Shown here: piece after piece, positions 49,883-62,891 of the stretch
Layout of the letters: every line of letters begins with the position of its first letter
Position numbering within the stretch: position 1 is the first letter of the stretch
Origin: Populus alba
Lineage: Eukaryota; Streptophyta; Magnoliopsida; Malpighiales; Salicaceae
NCBI RefSeq assembly: GCF_005239225.2
Contig: NC_133294.1
Location: 5,059,576 to 5,123,575 of the forward strand
DNA: 64,000 nucleotides
Reading direction: 5' to 3'
Program-made: the position numbers and the translations under genes
The notes under the pieces: model-generated
What the model saw: only the letters and a program-made list of their open reading frames with translations
What the model was told of the DNA's origin: nothing
The model's database searches: none

Positions 49883-51979
49883 TGTGATGTTTTGAAAATA
49901 TATTAGAAGGAAACGCAACCAAGCCCCCTTGGAGGCTTGAAGTAAGTATAATTAAATGTGGGGTATTGTGGTAATTGAACAATAGTTGATAACTATAAAT
50001 AAAAAGAAAAAAAAATAAAAGAAAAAAACTGTGTTCTTGAGAGCAAACCATGAGAGAGAAGGGAAGAAGAAGAAGAATAGAAAAGAGAGAAAAATAAGGG
50101 AAAAAGAAGAGATTTGGAGAAAACAAGTTTAAATGTAAGATTTAGGTTTATAAATGTATAAATGTGTGTTCTTTTACCTTTAGATTTATGTTTTGTTGAA
50201 TGCTAGGGTTTTGAAGATTGTGTTTTGGGTTTGATTGATGAATTAATTTCAATGTTATGTGTTGATTGTTATAGATAATGGATTATTTAGTTAATTATAA
50301 AATATTGTAGGTAAAGATGATTTTGAGTTATGATTTATGTAAATGGTGAATTTTAAGTTAGAAATATCGAAAGAACAGTAGGACAAAATTTTTGGTTTGG
50401 TCCCTTAATTTGTGAAAATTACAATTTAGTCCCCAAACTTTAGAAAAATTCTAGATTGGTCCCTGGAGCATATTCCGAGATTCTGGACAGAATAAAAGAT
50501 GAATTATGGACAGAATTCCAGTATAGTTATGAATTTTTAATACTTTCAATTTGGTCCTCCCATTTGAAAAAAATTACAATTTGACCTTAAAACTTTGAAA
50601 AAAATTCTAGAATGGTCCCTGAAGCATAATTAGAGATTCTGGAAAGAAATGATGATGAATTATGGACATAATTCCACTATAGTCATGAATTTATGATATT
50701 TTTTAGTTTGGTCCTCCAATTTGACAAAGTTACAATTTGACCTTAAAAAATATGATAAATTCCAAATTGGTCTCTAGCTGTAATAGTAGCTTATGCGTAT
50801 TGATTTGATGAATATTGAGGTTATTTTAGTGAATTATTACCATTTTTTTTTATTATGGATTAAATTTTAGGAAAACCGTTTAATTTTGAGTATTTAGAAA
50901 AATAACTAGTTTAGTCTAAAAACATATAGAGTTATGGATTATACCCTTAGATATGTGTATTAAATAGGTTTATATGTTCTTTTAAGTCATTCTTAAATAT
51001 GTCTCCTTTGTATTCAGATAATCTTGATATTCTACCGGTGGACATTAGTAGGATTTCCTTTAGTATTTGCTTTTGAGTTCTATTTGCTTTCGAGTCAAGT
51101 TAGTGGATAATTTTCATATGCACGAGAAATATAATAAATATTTGATTTGTTACTATATATATGTGTGTGTGTGTGTGTGTTGATTATTATCTTTGTTATG
51201 ATACAACATAATCAATTGTTGATTCTGAATTCTTGATATGAACCAGTATGTATTTTAAATTGACTTCTAAATTAATAGCTCCTCATTTGATTTATGTCAT
51301 GAGTTGAGCCTTGAGATATGAATATGTCTGTTTGATTATGATTATGAACCTATGGTATGTCAGTTAGAATACCCATACTAATAGGGGTAGTGTTAGTCTT
51401 TGTGCATATCGTATCTGAACCCTAGCTGGTCGGGGAGCCACCAACTTGTATATACTGATCATTCCACAGTACGAAACCTCATGCTCATTGCATTTTTATT
51501 TAGACAAGTTTTACCATATGATTTTCTTGTTATGGTCTATTTGAAAAACCTTCCTATAAGAACCTAAATCGTACTTGTTATATATTTCTCATAGTTATAT
51601 TATCTCATGTGTGTGTGTATTGAACGTTATTTATTCACTGAGTTGTTGAACCCAACCTCTCATTATTTATCTTTTTAGGCTTATAGCTTTTAGCGGGTAA
51701 TTTTATTGGACCTTCAGGACCTGCTCTTTTGGTGAAATTTGTATTATTCTCTGATGTCTTAGTTAATGCTTCCACAACTATAAAAATTATATTAACTCTT
51801 GTATTAAGACAATTAAATTATATTATGAAGTTAGTTTTGTTGATACTACTGTATTTAATTCTGATTGGGTTATTTAAAGGATGAGCTTGTATGTAAGTTT
51901 TGGGTTCGTATATGTATAAAACTTTAAAAGCGAACTTAGCCTATGTACCGATCATGGATTTGAAAATTGAGTCGTGACA
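49883..51979. mobile_element. Solo LTR (2.1 kb), second member
   Basis: Starts TGTGATG, ends GTCGTGACA, with 5-bp target duplication ATAAT (49878-49882 and 51980-51984). Clearly homologous along its length to 25787-27887, same orientation. It interrupts the second lectin fragment between YN and NVS codons (compare ggtacaataatgtttct at about 37009). A (GT)n run at about 51167-51180 is specific to this copy. Confidence 0.83.
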
Positions 51980-52250
51980 ATAATGTTTCTCAATGAAACC
52001 AAAAAATCGGTTCCCCACGTAAACAACCCAATCATAGATTCTTCAGTGCGGTGACGATATCTTAAGATGGAAAGCTTGTAGTTTTAAATGCTTCATAAGA
52101 GATTCTTTGCTCATCAAATGTTTCAAATAGAGTCAGAAACTCCATTGCAAAGGTTGGAGACGATGGGAATCCAGTCTTCCAAGGCAGCTCCAAATGGGAA
52201 TCATTTTATGGCGAAGTTTCCCTGATGATTGATGAAACAGCAAGGTCCTT

Positions 52251-53796
52251 TGACTTGTCAACTGCTGTTCCACACTTGTTGGTAGAAATAGCTTATTCCT
52301 ACCTAGAAAACTCATCGCCTAACTTTATCGACTGGATGGTCTACGGTCAATAAGTTGACTACCACCTATATAAAGGATGCCAGGAAAATTCCAATTACAC
52401 CATATAAAAATTAAAAGAGTTAGGTTAAAAATCCACAGTTATGTTCTACGAACAATAATTTTTTATATATATACAAGATATCATATAACAGACAAACAGT
52501 CATATTTTTTAGTTTTCAATCCTGTACAGAGATTTCTTTTCTTTCTTTCTTCTTTTCTTTATATAGTTTAGTTAGCCCAGCCTTTTTCGGACTAAGCTTT
52601 TATATAAAATCTCAATTATAATAAGAAAAAAAAAACATGATAATTTAGAAAGGGCAGCTTAAATTTAAAAAAAAAAAATTAAATGTAAAGAAAATGTTTA
52701 CACCATATGAAATTATTATTGTTATAAATTTTTGATTTAATTAATGGTTAATTTTGAAATCTTTTATATTTTAATATTAAGATGGTTATATATTGGATTG
52801 ACTCAGACTTCAAGGATTAATATATCAAATCTGTTAAGTTTTTTAAAGAAAAAATTTTTTATTTTATTTTTTCAATTGAGTTGATGAATTCCACTAAGAT
52901 TAAAGAACTTTATTATTTTAATTATTTTTTACTTAATTATATAATAACAAAAAAATTAGAAACTTTTGTAAATTAATCAAGCACAAACTAAATATCGAGA
53001 TATTTATTTAAGATTATGATAATTTCTTATAAAATTAAATTGAAACAATTATATAAAAATAAATTCTAAATCAAGCAAGTGTTTAAAAAAAAATAAAAAT
53101 TAAGAAAGGAAATAGAAAGAAAAAGAACGAAGAAGTGGGAAATGCACAAAAAGAAAGGAAACAATTACTCTTTTTTTTTTTTCAATCCATCCATCTGTAT
53201 TTTTTTTTTCTTTTTGATTTGATACTATCTTGGCGTAATTTTTATGTGAAGAAGTTTTCAATTGAATTAGAAAGATAAATTTAAAGCGGGAGGGACAAAA
53301 TGTAAAATATGGAGGAAAGAACTCATGCATTTTAGAAGTGTTAAGGTAATTTAATCAGCACCCACTTAAATATTACATTCACAGTCATCACAGACCAAGA
53401 ACAAAGCTTACTTAAATATTACATGCACAGTCAACATAGACCAAGAATACTTTAAAATAAGAATGCTAAGAGCGTCTAGTAACACCTGAAAGGAAAGGTC
53501 AATTCATGTTTGAGGTTGGAGCGGGAGATCGACTAGAGCTCAAAGGAAAAGGTCAACTAGATATAACCCTGTTTATGTCAGTATAACAATAGTGACATAA
53601 ACATTCTCATCAACAAGTTATGGCACTTGGAAATTAACAGAAAAACATTTAAGTTTTCTGACTTTATTGTCAAACATGCGTTTTCTCTTAATTGGAATTA
53701 AGAAAAAGGACAGAAAAAATATTTCTTGTTCAATATCCTTGTCTCTGAAAAGTATTTAAGCCATTTATTGGTCTTCCATCTCATCAACAAAGTAAT
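52251..53796 (+). promoter_or_regulatory. Duplicated spacer and upstream region of receptor copy 6
   Basis: Parallels 37272-39462 with one instead of two copies of the 0.72-kb unit (about 52430-53170). The upstream region keeps the ggtcaa motifs and the inverted repeat near 53574-53605, here with extra bases in the arms (gtttatgtcagtataac... tagtgacataaac). Scattered single-base indels increase towards the right. Confidence 0.55.
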
Positions 53797-56700
53797 ATGG
53801 CACTTGGAAACTGCAAAGTTGCAGTAGCTCTTCTCTGTTTCTATCATTGTTCCAGCCATTTTGTATGGTGATGCAGGAGATCCATTTTTACTCCTTCTCA
53901 ACCAGTCAAGATCCAGAGCTATAGTCTCTGCGGCAATAGCGTTCGAAAACTGGGATTCAGCCCAGTTTAATCAAAGCATACCGATATGTCGAATATGTAC
54001 AGTTAAGTATATCAGCCAGAAACTCAAGTACTATGGCTAACAGAAACAAGCATCAAACGTTCTTCTCGGACGATGACAACTATCTGAGATGTTAAATCTT
54101 GTGGTTTTGAATGGTCTGGGAGAGGCTTCTGTGGTCATCAATGTTCAATTGGGTTCAATCAATCAACTGCACAGCTTACTGATGATGAACCTTGTCATGA
54201 AAGCTCGACCGAATGGAACCTTGATGGCAAAGTTTCCAGCAGCCTACGGATACTTACTTACCAAAGCATGAGCTTAGTGCTAACGCAAGAAACTGGGAAC
54301 AAAGACACTGCTAATGTCATGGAGAAGCTCATCTGATCCTTCAGTTGGAAACTTCTTCTTGCTGTGTCAATCCATTTTGGAATTCCTGAGCTCTTCATCT
54401 CGAACAATGGCATCCATTTGGCGTAGCGGTCATGGGTTGGCCAGAACTTTATTAGGGAATACCAGGGAATTGTCTACTTCGTGTCTATCTAATCCGTTTT
54501 TACTCTACAAGTGAAGGAGATGAGCACTTTCGACTCTGATTTAATGTAGGACCCAGCTTCCGATACCGAAGTTTGACTTCTCATGGAAAATTTACAGAAC
54601 GAATACTGGGATTCTGAAAAGCAAGGGTTGGAGAATACCTGGAAGCCTTCCATCACTGACTGTGATATTTATGGCAAGTGCGGTCTTTGGAAGCATGCTA
54701 TCACAGAGCTCACCTATTCTGGACATGTTTAAAAGGTGGTTTGTTGCAAAAAACCAGATGAAGCGACAAAGGATATTGGACGAGCGGTTTGTTAGGATGA
54801 CATCGTTGCAGTTGATAGAATACAGAATGTAGTGAGTGGAAAGAAGATGGATTTATGAAGCTAGAGATGATTGGAAGGTGCCAAACTTTGCGTTCGAAAG
54901 ATACGTCATATCCGGCCTCCGAACAAGAATGTAAAGATGAGTGCTTGAGAATTGTTCCTGTGTCGCTTATTCATTATAATCGGTTGGCTGTATGGCATGG
55001 ACAGGAAACTTGATGATTACAACTAAGTTCTCATGACAGGAGGAAGGTCTCAAATTCGCCTGCCGTATACAGAACTGGTAATTGTTTATAATTATTTTAA
55101 TTTTCGTTCACGTAGTGTTTCGTTATATCAGGTGTGCAAAACTAGTGTGGCATACAAACGTTCTTGTACTGTATGAGGAAACATTGATAATTTTTGTTCA
55201 TATTTCCTTTAAATTTTTTGCAAATAACCATCAGTGCCATTTTGTAAGTTGCAGATAACAAGGAACATGAAGTAATCAGTCTGTAATGCAGTGATATAGA
55301 GGAGGCATAGCTATCTGCATCTCTGTGTGTTTCTTCTTGGAAGTGCTGCGGTACACATAGAGGTAATATGCTACGTCTTATGCTTACTGGACTTCTAAAC
55401 TTTGCAATATTTGCAGGTAAAGAAAAAAACCATCACAAATATAACGATACTTCCACTTTGAAATCCAGAGAATGGGAAGTTGATAATGGAGGAGAACCTT
55501 ATCGTTTTCAAAACGAGAGAAGCACAAGGAACAGTTTTATGGAAACTCGCCGAAAACGTCGGGAGTTTAACTTGAACCACTCTTTCAAATTACAAATTTC
55601 TTGGGAACTGCCTACAACAACTTTGACATTCATCTCAAGAGGCTTGGGCAGGCGCTTTGGCTGCAGTATTACTGGGTAATTCTGTCGTGCGAACTCAAAG
55701 GTGCTGTATCTGTTATTTAGAGCAAAAATAGGTAGTTTTGGTTTTTCATGCTGACATTGTAGGGAAAATGCCAGAATGGGCAGGAAATATCTGTTGAAAG
55801 ACTCTTCTAAAACATCTGGTCAGCGGCTCGAAGGAGTTTTTGATGAATGAATCGTGGTGATTTCTAAACTCCAACACAGGAATTTGTGAGGCTTTCTTGG
55901 GGGTGCTGTGGTGAAGAGAGAGATGATGTTGGTTTATGGTACCTGCCGAGATAAAGCTTGGATGCATTCTCTTTGGTTAGAGCAAACTGCCCTCTTTTGT
56001 TTAGTACTGCTTCTCTTTGACATCATTTTTCCTTTGCCCTCTGTTCTGATGATCTTTTTCCGGTACAATATGCTTAGATTCACTCAGGAAAGGACAAACT
56101 ACATTGGGAAAGACGCTTCGACATTATTAACGGATTTGTCTGAGGTCTTTTCTTTACCTCACAGAAGATTCCAGACTAAGATTATTCATAGAGATCTGAG
56201 CAAGTAACATTCTTATTGGACCTGAGCTGAAATCCCAAGAAATTTCAGACTTTGGAATGGCCGGATTTTTCTGGCAGGTTGAAGATCAATGAATACTACC
56301 AGGGTCGTTGGAACCTAGTAAGTATAATTTATTTATTTTCATTTTATAACTCCTATTTACCGTTTGCTAATTTGATGCTCAGAACTGTGATCCTTCATGC
56401 CGCAGTGGGCTATATGTCCCCTGACTATGGAATGGAAAGGAAGGATTTTCAGAGGAATCAGAATATTAGCTTTGGAGTGTTGTTGCTGAGATCGTAAGCG
56501 GAAGAAAGAACTCTAGTTTTATGACAATGATTCTCTGAGTCTTACTAGGATATGTATGTCTGTACGCCTCCCTGCCTGGTATATGCTGCGCAAAGCTCCG
56601 TTCAATTTTCTGATGCTATTAAAACTTGCAAATCTTACTGATGGATTTTTATATTTTTACGCTTGGGAAACTGTGGAATGAGGTGAGCATTACAGCTCTG

Positions 56701-56968
56701 GTGATCCTGCAAATCAGATCCATGTTTTCAGGTGGAGATGATTCGATGCATACAGATTGTTGTTTGTTGTGCAAGAAATTGGCGAAGACAGACCGGACCG
56801 GTCTACCATCAGTTCCATGCTAAATAGTGAAAATTGTGGATCTTCCTCCTCCAAAGAACCAAGCATTTGTTGAAGGCAGAGTTCCGTGGATACAGAGCAT
56901 TACTCTCAGAGCCAAAATACATTCCATTAACAACTGTGACGAATTTCTGATTCTAAACGGCCGCATAG
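53797..56968 (+). pseudogene. S-domain receptor-like Ser/Thr kinase, copy 6 (extremely indel-rich)
   Basis: Aligns over its full length with copy 5, including intron positions: start MALGNC at 53797, exon 1 to about 55077, transmembrane exon about 55254-55360, kinase exons about 55470-55675, 55763-55975, 56078-56318, 56405-56552 and 56663-56968. Recognisable bits are SWRSSSDPSVGNF, CDIYGKCG, HRDL and SPDYGMERKDF. Single-base insertions and deletions occur every 20-40 bases, equally in exons and introns, and hit nearly every motif. True decay would show many more substitutions than indels, so this reads as low-quality sequence of a real paralogue leading into the assembly gap. Coding status cannot be judged. 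Confidence 0.8.
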
Positions 56969-57240
56969 AGTTCAGAACATGTTTACTTTTTGTTAGATAT
57001 TAATATATTTATCATTGTTAGAACATTACAGTTCCTTGGATATGTTTTTTTATAAAAGTTTATAATTTATTGAATTTCAATATTATCAAATAAAGTTTTC
57101 TTTACACTTAGATTTGTATCTTAAAGTTTGAGAAATCTTATTTTTTTGTCCTCACTATCAGAGTAGATTGTATATATATTTGATGGCAAATACATTACGT
57201 AACAATATATCCCAACATGGCAATGAAGGGTGGAGGCAAA
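56969..57240. other. 3' flank of copy 6
   Basis: Similar to the 3' flank of copy 5 for about 60 bp (gatattaatatatttat), then AT-rich. No gene. Confidence 0.4.
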
Positions 57241-57241
57241 T

Positions 57242-57431
<190 letters not shown>

Positions 57432-57438
57432 GACATTA

Positions 57439-57938
57439 NNNNNNNNNNNNNNNNNNNNNNNNNNNNNNNNNNNNNNNNNNNNNNNNNNNNNNNNNNNNNN
57501 NNNNNNNNNNNNNNNNNNNNNNNNNNNNNNNNNNNNNNNNNNNNNNNNNNNNNNNNNNNNNNNNNNNNNNNNNNNNNNNNNNNNNNNNNNNNNNNNNNNN
57601 NNNNNNNNNNNNNNNNNNNNNNNNNNNNNNNNNNNNNNNNNNNNNNNNNNNNNNNNNNNNNNNNNNNNNNNNNNNNNNNNNNNNNNNNNNNNNNNNNNNN
57701 NNNNNNNNNNNNNNNNNNNNNNNNNNNNNNNNNNNNNNNNNNNNNNNNNNNNNNNNNNNNNNNNNNNNNNNNNNNNNNNNNNNNNNNNNNNNNNNNNNNN
57801 NNNNNNNNNNNNNNNNNNNNNNNNNNNNNNNNNNNNNNNNNNNNNNNNNNNNNNNNNNNNNNNNNNNNNNNNNNNNNNNNNNNNNNNNNNNNNNNNNNNN
57901 NNNNNNNNNNNNNNNNNNNNNNNNNNNNNNNNNNNNNN
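57439..57938. other. Assembly gap (500 N)
   Basis: Exactly 500 N, a conventional placeholder, so the true gap size is unknown. It separates low-quality sequence on the left from clean sequence on the right. Confidence 0.99.
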
Positions 57939-58585
57939 TGAGATCCAAAGAGATATGTTGGAGACTAGATAAGTTGTTGGATGGATATATCCTATGATAG
58001 ATGATTAGCATTATATAAACTTAAAGTCTAGAGCTAACTTTTCAAACCCTATATCCTTACTTTTGTTTGTTATTTTTGTGATTTTTTAATTATTAATTTG
58101 ATTATAGACTGTTGAGTTATAAAAATAAAATACTTACTCTAATAAAACAATGTTATCTATATACATAATTTAATATAATATTTGTTATTATTTGGGGGTG
58201 ATGCTGGCCTGTATAATAAACCATCATACATATTTATTATACTGTTATACCTAACAGAGGTTTTTTTTGCTTGGAAATGTAGCAGCACAAACATATTTTC
58301 TTTCCCCTTCTATTTTTATATTTGATGTTTTGACTTGTAGCACACTACTAGATTAACATAGTTTAAACTATGTTTGTATATGTTATTGGTATGCTTAATT
58401 ATACCCTTATCATGTATGGACTTTGTTATAACTTGATTTTTTACTTTTTATTTTTGTATATATTACAAAAAAAAAAAACACAAAAAATATATTTTTTCAG
58501 TAAATTTAGTTATTTAATTATTTTTATTTAATTTTTATGTATTAAAAAATCTTGAAAATCATTAAAAAAACAAAAAAAATGCAAA
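57939..58585. other. Intergenic, no gene seen
   Basis: AT-rich sequence after the gap; nothing recognisable. Confidence 0.5.
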
Positions 58586-58589
58586 AATA

Positions 58590-59450
58590 AAAAAAATATA
58601 GTTGAGGATGAAATTAGGCAAATAATAGAGAATCAAATGCAAAAAATTGAGTTTGAGAATTTCTTTGGTGGTTTCAATTGAAAATTGAAAAAATTAACTT
58701 AATTTGATTTAATTTGAATAAGATTGAAAGAAATTGAAAAGTGCAATGTTGAGTTTAAAATAAATAGTCAAGTTAGGAATCAATTGAGGGGTTAATTAAA
58801 GAAGAAATCAAAATTAAAGTTAAATTGGTTAAAATTGCATAATTTTAGGAACCAATAATGAATTTACAACAAGAAGGTAAAATTTGGAGATCCAAATTGA
58901 TTCAATTATAAACACAATTGAAAAAGAAAATGTAATTCTTTTGAAATTACAGGAATTTGAAAAAGACAGACTAAAAAAAAAAGATTAAATTGAAAAAGAT
59001 CAATTTAAGGATTAATTTTAAGAAATCAAAGATAAGGCTCTCATTGAACGAAATTTAAAAGTCAATAACTGTAATGAAAAGGAGAAAATATTCGAGAGGC
59101 TGGTTGAACTTCGTTTCAGTACTTTTTGTTTACAATTAGTTCAATCCAGCCCAATTTGGTCCAATAATTTTATCAAATTAATTCGATTTAGTCTCTAATT
59201 AATTCATGAGGCAACCTTCCCCCTCCTCTTCAACCTTCCCCTCATAAACCCTCATTCTCCACAGCAGCCTGCGTCTCTTCACACAGGTCCTTTTCCACAC
59301 AACCTGTAATAGGCCCAAGAAAAACCCACCAAAGTCAACCCATTCCGGCCTTCATCTTCTTCTCCGAACCATACCCACGGCCATAAATCACCATCTTCAA
59401 CCCCCTTACCAATATATACCAGCCACCATCTCTGACAGTCACCGTCGATC
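58590..59450. repeat. Dispersed repeat, copy 2 (pair with 43490-44350)
   Basis: Alignable with 43490-44350 in the same orientation. Past about 59440 this copy continues into GC-richer text with accgtcgatcgatcac and a string of C-rich phrases to about 59760, absent from copy 1. Non-coding; it marks the right edge of the duplicated block. Confidence 0.7.
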
Positions 59451-60223
59451 GATCACCATTTCTCTACTGGCTTCCTACTTGCCCAATCTCCACCTCTTCA
59501 TGGTGTTTCTCTCACCGCAGACTCGGCCACAATAATAGCAAAGTCTGGAGTCTACTCTCGGTCACCACTAACGACAAGAACCTCTCTGCCCCACCAGTAG
59601 CAACGACGAGCCCTACACCATCAGAAAACGGCAGCAACTCCTCCACGGCCAGATATTCACGGCGACCATCACATCACCCTCTCAGTTTCGCCCATAACGC
59701 CAGCCAGGAGGAGACACCCAGGAGAAATTGGAAGAATGTGGGCTACAAACAAATTTCGTGTCTTTAAGTTTTTGCAGGTATATTTAAAAGGGAGTGTGGG
59801 TACACACACACACAAACAATTTCATGAAGCTTAATTGACTAGAGCGTGAATGCACGCGTAACACGTGGTCCAATCATATTTTACTAGCAACTTTTGGTGT
59901 TTTACATTTACACTCGAAAAGTCAATCTTAAACCCTCGAATTATGATTCATGTTATTTCTGTATTTAACTTTGTGTGTATCAGTATCAGCACACTTCATT
60001 GGTATTTTGTATGGATTTTTTTTAAAATAAAAATCTCATAAAAATATAATAGCAAATGAGAAAAAGCCCCAAAATAAAAATATTTTTTTTTAGTATTATT
60101 TGTTATTTAATATTTTCCTAAGCATTAGTTATAATAATTTGGAGTCCTCAATCTTACCAGTCATCAAAGTTTATTAAGCTAGCACAGCCTAATAGCCAGC
60201 TATCTATTTTGGATTATGTCATT
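59451..60223. other. Continuation of the repeat and spacer
   Basis: To about 59760 unusually GC-rich for this window, probably part of the same LTR-like element; then an (AC)n run near 59803 and AT-rich spacer. No gene. Confidence 0.4.
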
Positions 60224-60416
60224 GAGAGTATGATTGTGATTATTTTTTAAATTGTTTTTTATTTTGAAATGTATCAAAATAATATATTTTTTATTTTTAA
60301 AAAATTATTTTTAAGATCAGCGTATCAAAACAATTTAAAATATAAAAAAATAATTTTTAATAAAAAAAATTAAAATTTTTAAAAATATGGGTTAGCTTGC
60401 ATTTACAAACACTCTC
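60224..60416. mobile_element. Possible MITE (193 bp)
   Basis: Left end GAGAGTATGATTGTG and right end CAAACACTCTC form a short imperfect inverted repeat around an AT-rich core. Size and GAGAGT..TTGT ends fit a PIF/Harbinger-type MITE, but the flanks (att and taa) are not a clean target duplication. Confidence 0.4.
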
Positions 60417-61530
60417 TAAAAAAATTACAAAGATAATAAATGGCCAAAACCCAATCTTATTTTTACTATCTTGTGGATTACATGCCACATTTTAAAAATG
60501 ACTTAGATGGCAAGTCTCCTTTTATATTATATCCAAATCTTGTTAAAAAAACAACTTTTTTAGAAAAAATGTCAGTTTGTTAGACTTTTTACAACTTTTT
60601 TTTTTAGAAAATAATTTCTTAAATGCGAGTCTATTTAGATAAAATTACGAGAAACTTATATAACAAATGTGAATAGGTAGAAATAAGTAAAGAAGTTTGT
60701 ATATAAAATAGTTGAGGCGTTTGTTGTGATTTTTTTAAATTCTTTTAAGTATATATATATTTTTTTTGGTAAGAAACATATAAAGCTATAATGTTTGAAA
60801 AACATAATGAAAATGCTTTTATCCATCCTCTTTAAGATCATCAGTTGTGGTTGAAGACTGGATCCAATTGATTACCTGATAGGAATCGGATTTATACTGT
60901 TTTAACTCTTGGCACACAACAGTTCCAAGCCAGTCGATGCTAGAATTTAAAGCGAGGGTCTAGAATAGGTCTAGGAGCAAGTGGCCAAATTATAATAAGA
61001 TATGAAAGGCATATTAGAAGAAGAAAACAAGAAGAATTGGGAGAAAATGATAGAATTTATGGTTTTACAGTATCATGCTCCTTTTCCTGGTCCTATGAAT
61101 ATTAAATTTAATAAAATGAATAGTGTTTGATTTTATTATGATTTTTTTTAAAATTAACAATTACATAACTAAAAAAATACTAAACTTTCGATGGAATCAC
61201 CAATTTTTTGTTATCATTCGGTGATTTTGTTAGAAATATAGATATTTTTTTCTCAAAAGTTATAAAATGGTTTAGAAGTTTTAGGCTTTTATGATAGAAT
61301 TAGAAATGAACATTCTATCACCAATTCGATCGCTTATTCCGTAAGCAATATTTAGTTTTTGCTGGTGAAATAGGTGATATAATATTTCATCGGCAAATGT
61401 AATACTGTTTACTCGTCAAAGGAATATACCGTAAGTGTTTTCTAATTTTCTGGTGGCGTGTGTTTGTCACGCGCTCAAATTGGGTTGGTGACAATTTTCT
61501 TTCACTGTTAATTTTTTCTTCCGGGGACAA
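60417..61530. other. Intergenic, no gene seen
   Basis: AT-rich spacer. A short minus-strand frame at 60656-60841 has no recognisable domain. Confidence 0.5.
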
Positions 61531-61539
61531 TTTGTGTAG

Positions 61540-61850
61540 ATCAATAAAGGTTAAACAATTAGATTGGAAAAGGCGCTTCTAAATTGTCCAAATAATTTGT
61601 TTACCTTCATAGACTCATGGAGATTCTAGACTAAGAATCATTCATAGGGATCTGAAGCCTGCAAGTAACGTCTTGTTGGATGACAGAGAAGATCAAGTGG
61701 ATGCTACTAGGGTTGCAAGTAGACTTTTCTTTCCTATTTTTTACTGTATTCAAGCATCAACATGGTTTGAGCTAAGAAACTGTGGATCTTATGCTGTGGT
61801 TTATATGTCCCCTGAATTTGCAAGGGAAGTCAAAGGTTTTTAGCTTTTGA
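61540..61850 (+). pseudogene. S-domain receptor kinase fragment (exons 5 and 6)
   Basis: A tttgtgtag acceptor at 61531-61539 is followed by exon 5 text: LDWKRRF-like, then [16 protein letters not shown] at about 61627-61680. A deletion removes the DFG segment, and EDQVDATRV follows. Exon 6 is recognisable from about 61797 (YMSPEFAREVKGF). Multiple stops and deletions. It sits just upstream of copy 7, as other kinase scraps sit between genes. Confidence 0.7.
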
Positions 61851-61979
61851 TGATGGAAAAAAAGTCAAAAGATTGCTGCAATAACTGGCTGAAGTCTGAA
61901 GGGCCACATAAGGTTTAATAAAAAGAATTCAACTATGCCATATATCAGTTGATGGTTCAGAGTACAAATTTAATCATCG

Positions 61980-62424
61980 CCCACATAAATATTGCAGTCA
62001 AATTCAAAATAGACCAAGTACGAATAAAGCTACTTTAAAATAAGAATGTCAGAGCTTCTTGATAGCGCCTAACAGGAACATGTCAGTCATGGTGAGGCAA
62101 GTGTATGTTTTGTGATAATATCCTATAAAAATAAAAATTCTATCGATCTCACAACCTAGTTGATGAGGTTCATCCTGATGAAACATCACTATTTTAGCAC
62201 AAGAGGGTCAAAATCTCAGAGTAAAACATAACCCTGCTTATGTAATATAACAGTTTGGTTAAACATTCTTTATAGATGGAAATAAGTCAGAAAACACAAG
62301 AATTTCTGACTTATAATTGCTAAACGTAGTTTATATTTGAAAAAATAACTTCTTCTTCGTGGCATTCTTTCTCTGAACAGTCAATAAGCCATTTGTAAAT
62401 CTTCCATTCTCATCAATAACAAGT
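61980..62424 (+). promoter_or_regulatory. Upstream region of receptor copy 7
   Basis: Related to 39050-39462: cacataaatattgcagtcaa, accaagtacgaataaagc, taagaatgtcagagc..., taaccctgcttatgtaatat and cattctcatca before the ATG. The inverted repeat of copy 5 is present only as a broken relic here (about 62239-62268). Confidence 0.5.
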
Positions 62425-62891
62425 ATGGGACTTGGCAACTGCGAAGTTGCAGTAGCTCTTCTTCTGTTTCTATCATGTTCCTCTTCAGTTTATGGTGCGG
62501 CAGGAGATAACATAACTACTTCTCAACCTATCAAAGATCCAGAAGCTATAGTCTCTGCCGGCAATAAGTTCAAACTGGGATTTTTCAGCCCAGTTAATTC
62601 AACATATCGATATGTCGGAATATGGTATAGTAATATATCAGTAGCAACTCCAGTACTATGGGTGGCCAACAGAAACAACCCAATCAACGATTCTTCTGGG
62701 ATGCTGACAATATCTGAAGATGGAAATCTTGTGGTTTTGAATGGTCAGGGAGAGGTTCTGTGGTCATCAAATGTTACAAATGGTTTCAATCAGTCAACTG
62801 CACAGCTTACTGATGATGGAAACCTTGTCTTGAAAGCTGGACCGAATGGAAATCTTGTATGGCAAAGTTTCCAGCAGCCTACGGATACTTA

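Larger units (their letters stand above)
46098..52250 (+). pseudogene. Second copy of the lectin-only receptor fragment, broken into three pieces
   Basis: Piece 1, 46098-46212 (MEIKVMGIGNCRII, signal peptide, SSQ). Piece 2, about 49771-49882 (SQPIIDLEIVSTSVIFKMGF-like, then NRYVGIWYN). Piece 3, about 51980-52250 (NVS, TISEDGKLVVLN-like, frameshifted). Piece 1 and 2 are separated by a 3.56-kb hAT-like insertion, 2 and 3 by a 2.1-kb solo LTR. Both insertions have target duplications, so the original exon can be followed across them. It is homologous to 36785-37271 and shares its truncation point near WRSFPDD. Several extra indels. A dead relic. Confidence 0.75.

Noticed and set aside
61100..61500. 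Possible CACTA-type transposon remnant (short ggtgat/atcacc inverted phrases)
   Set aside because: No terminal CACTA motif or 3-bp duplication could be found.
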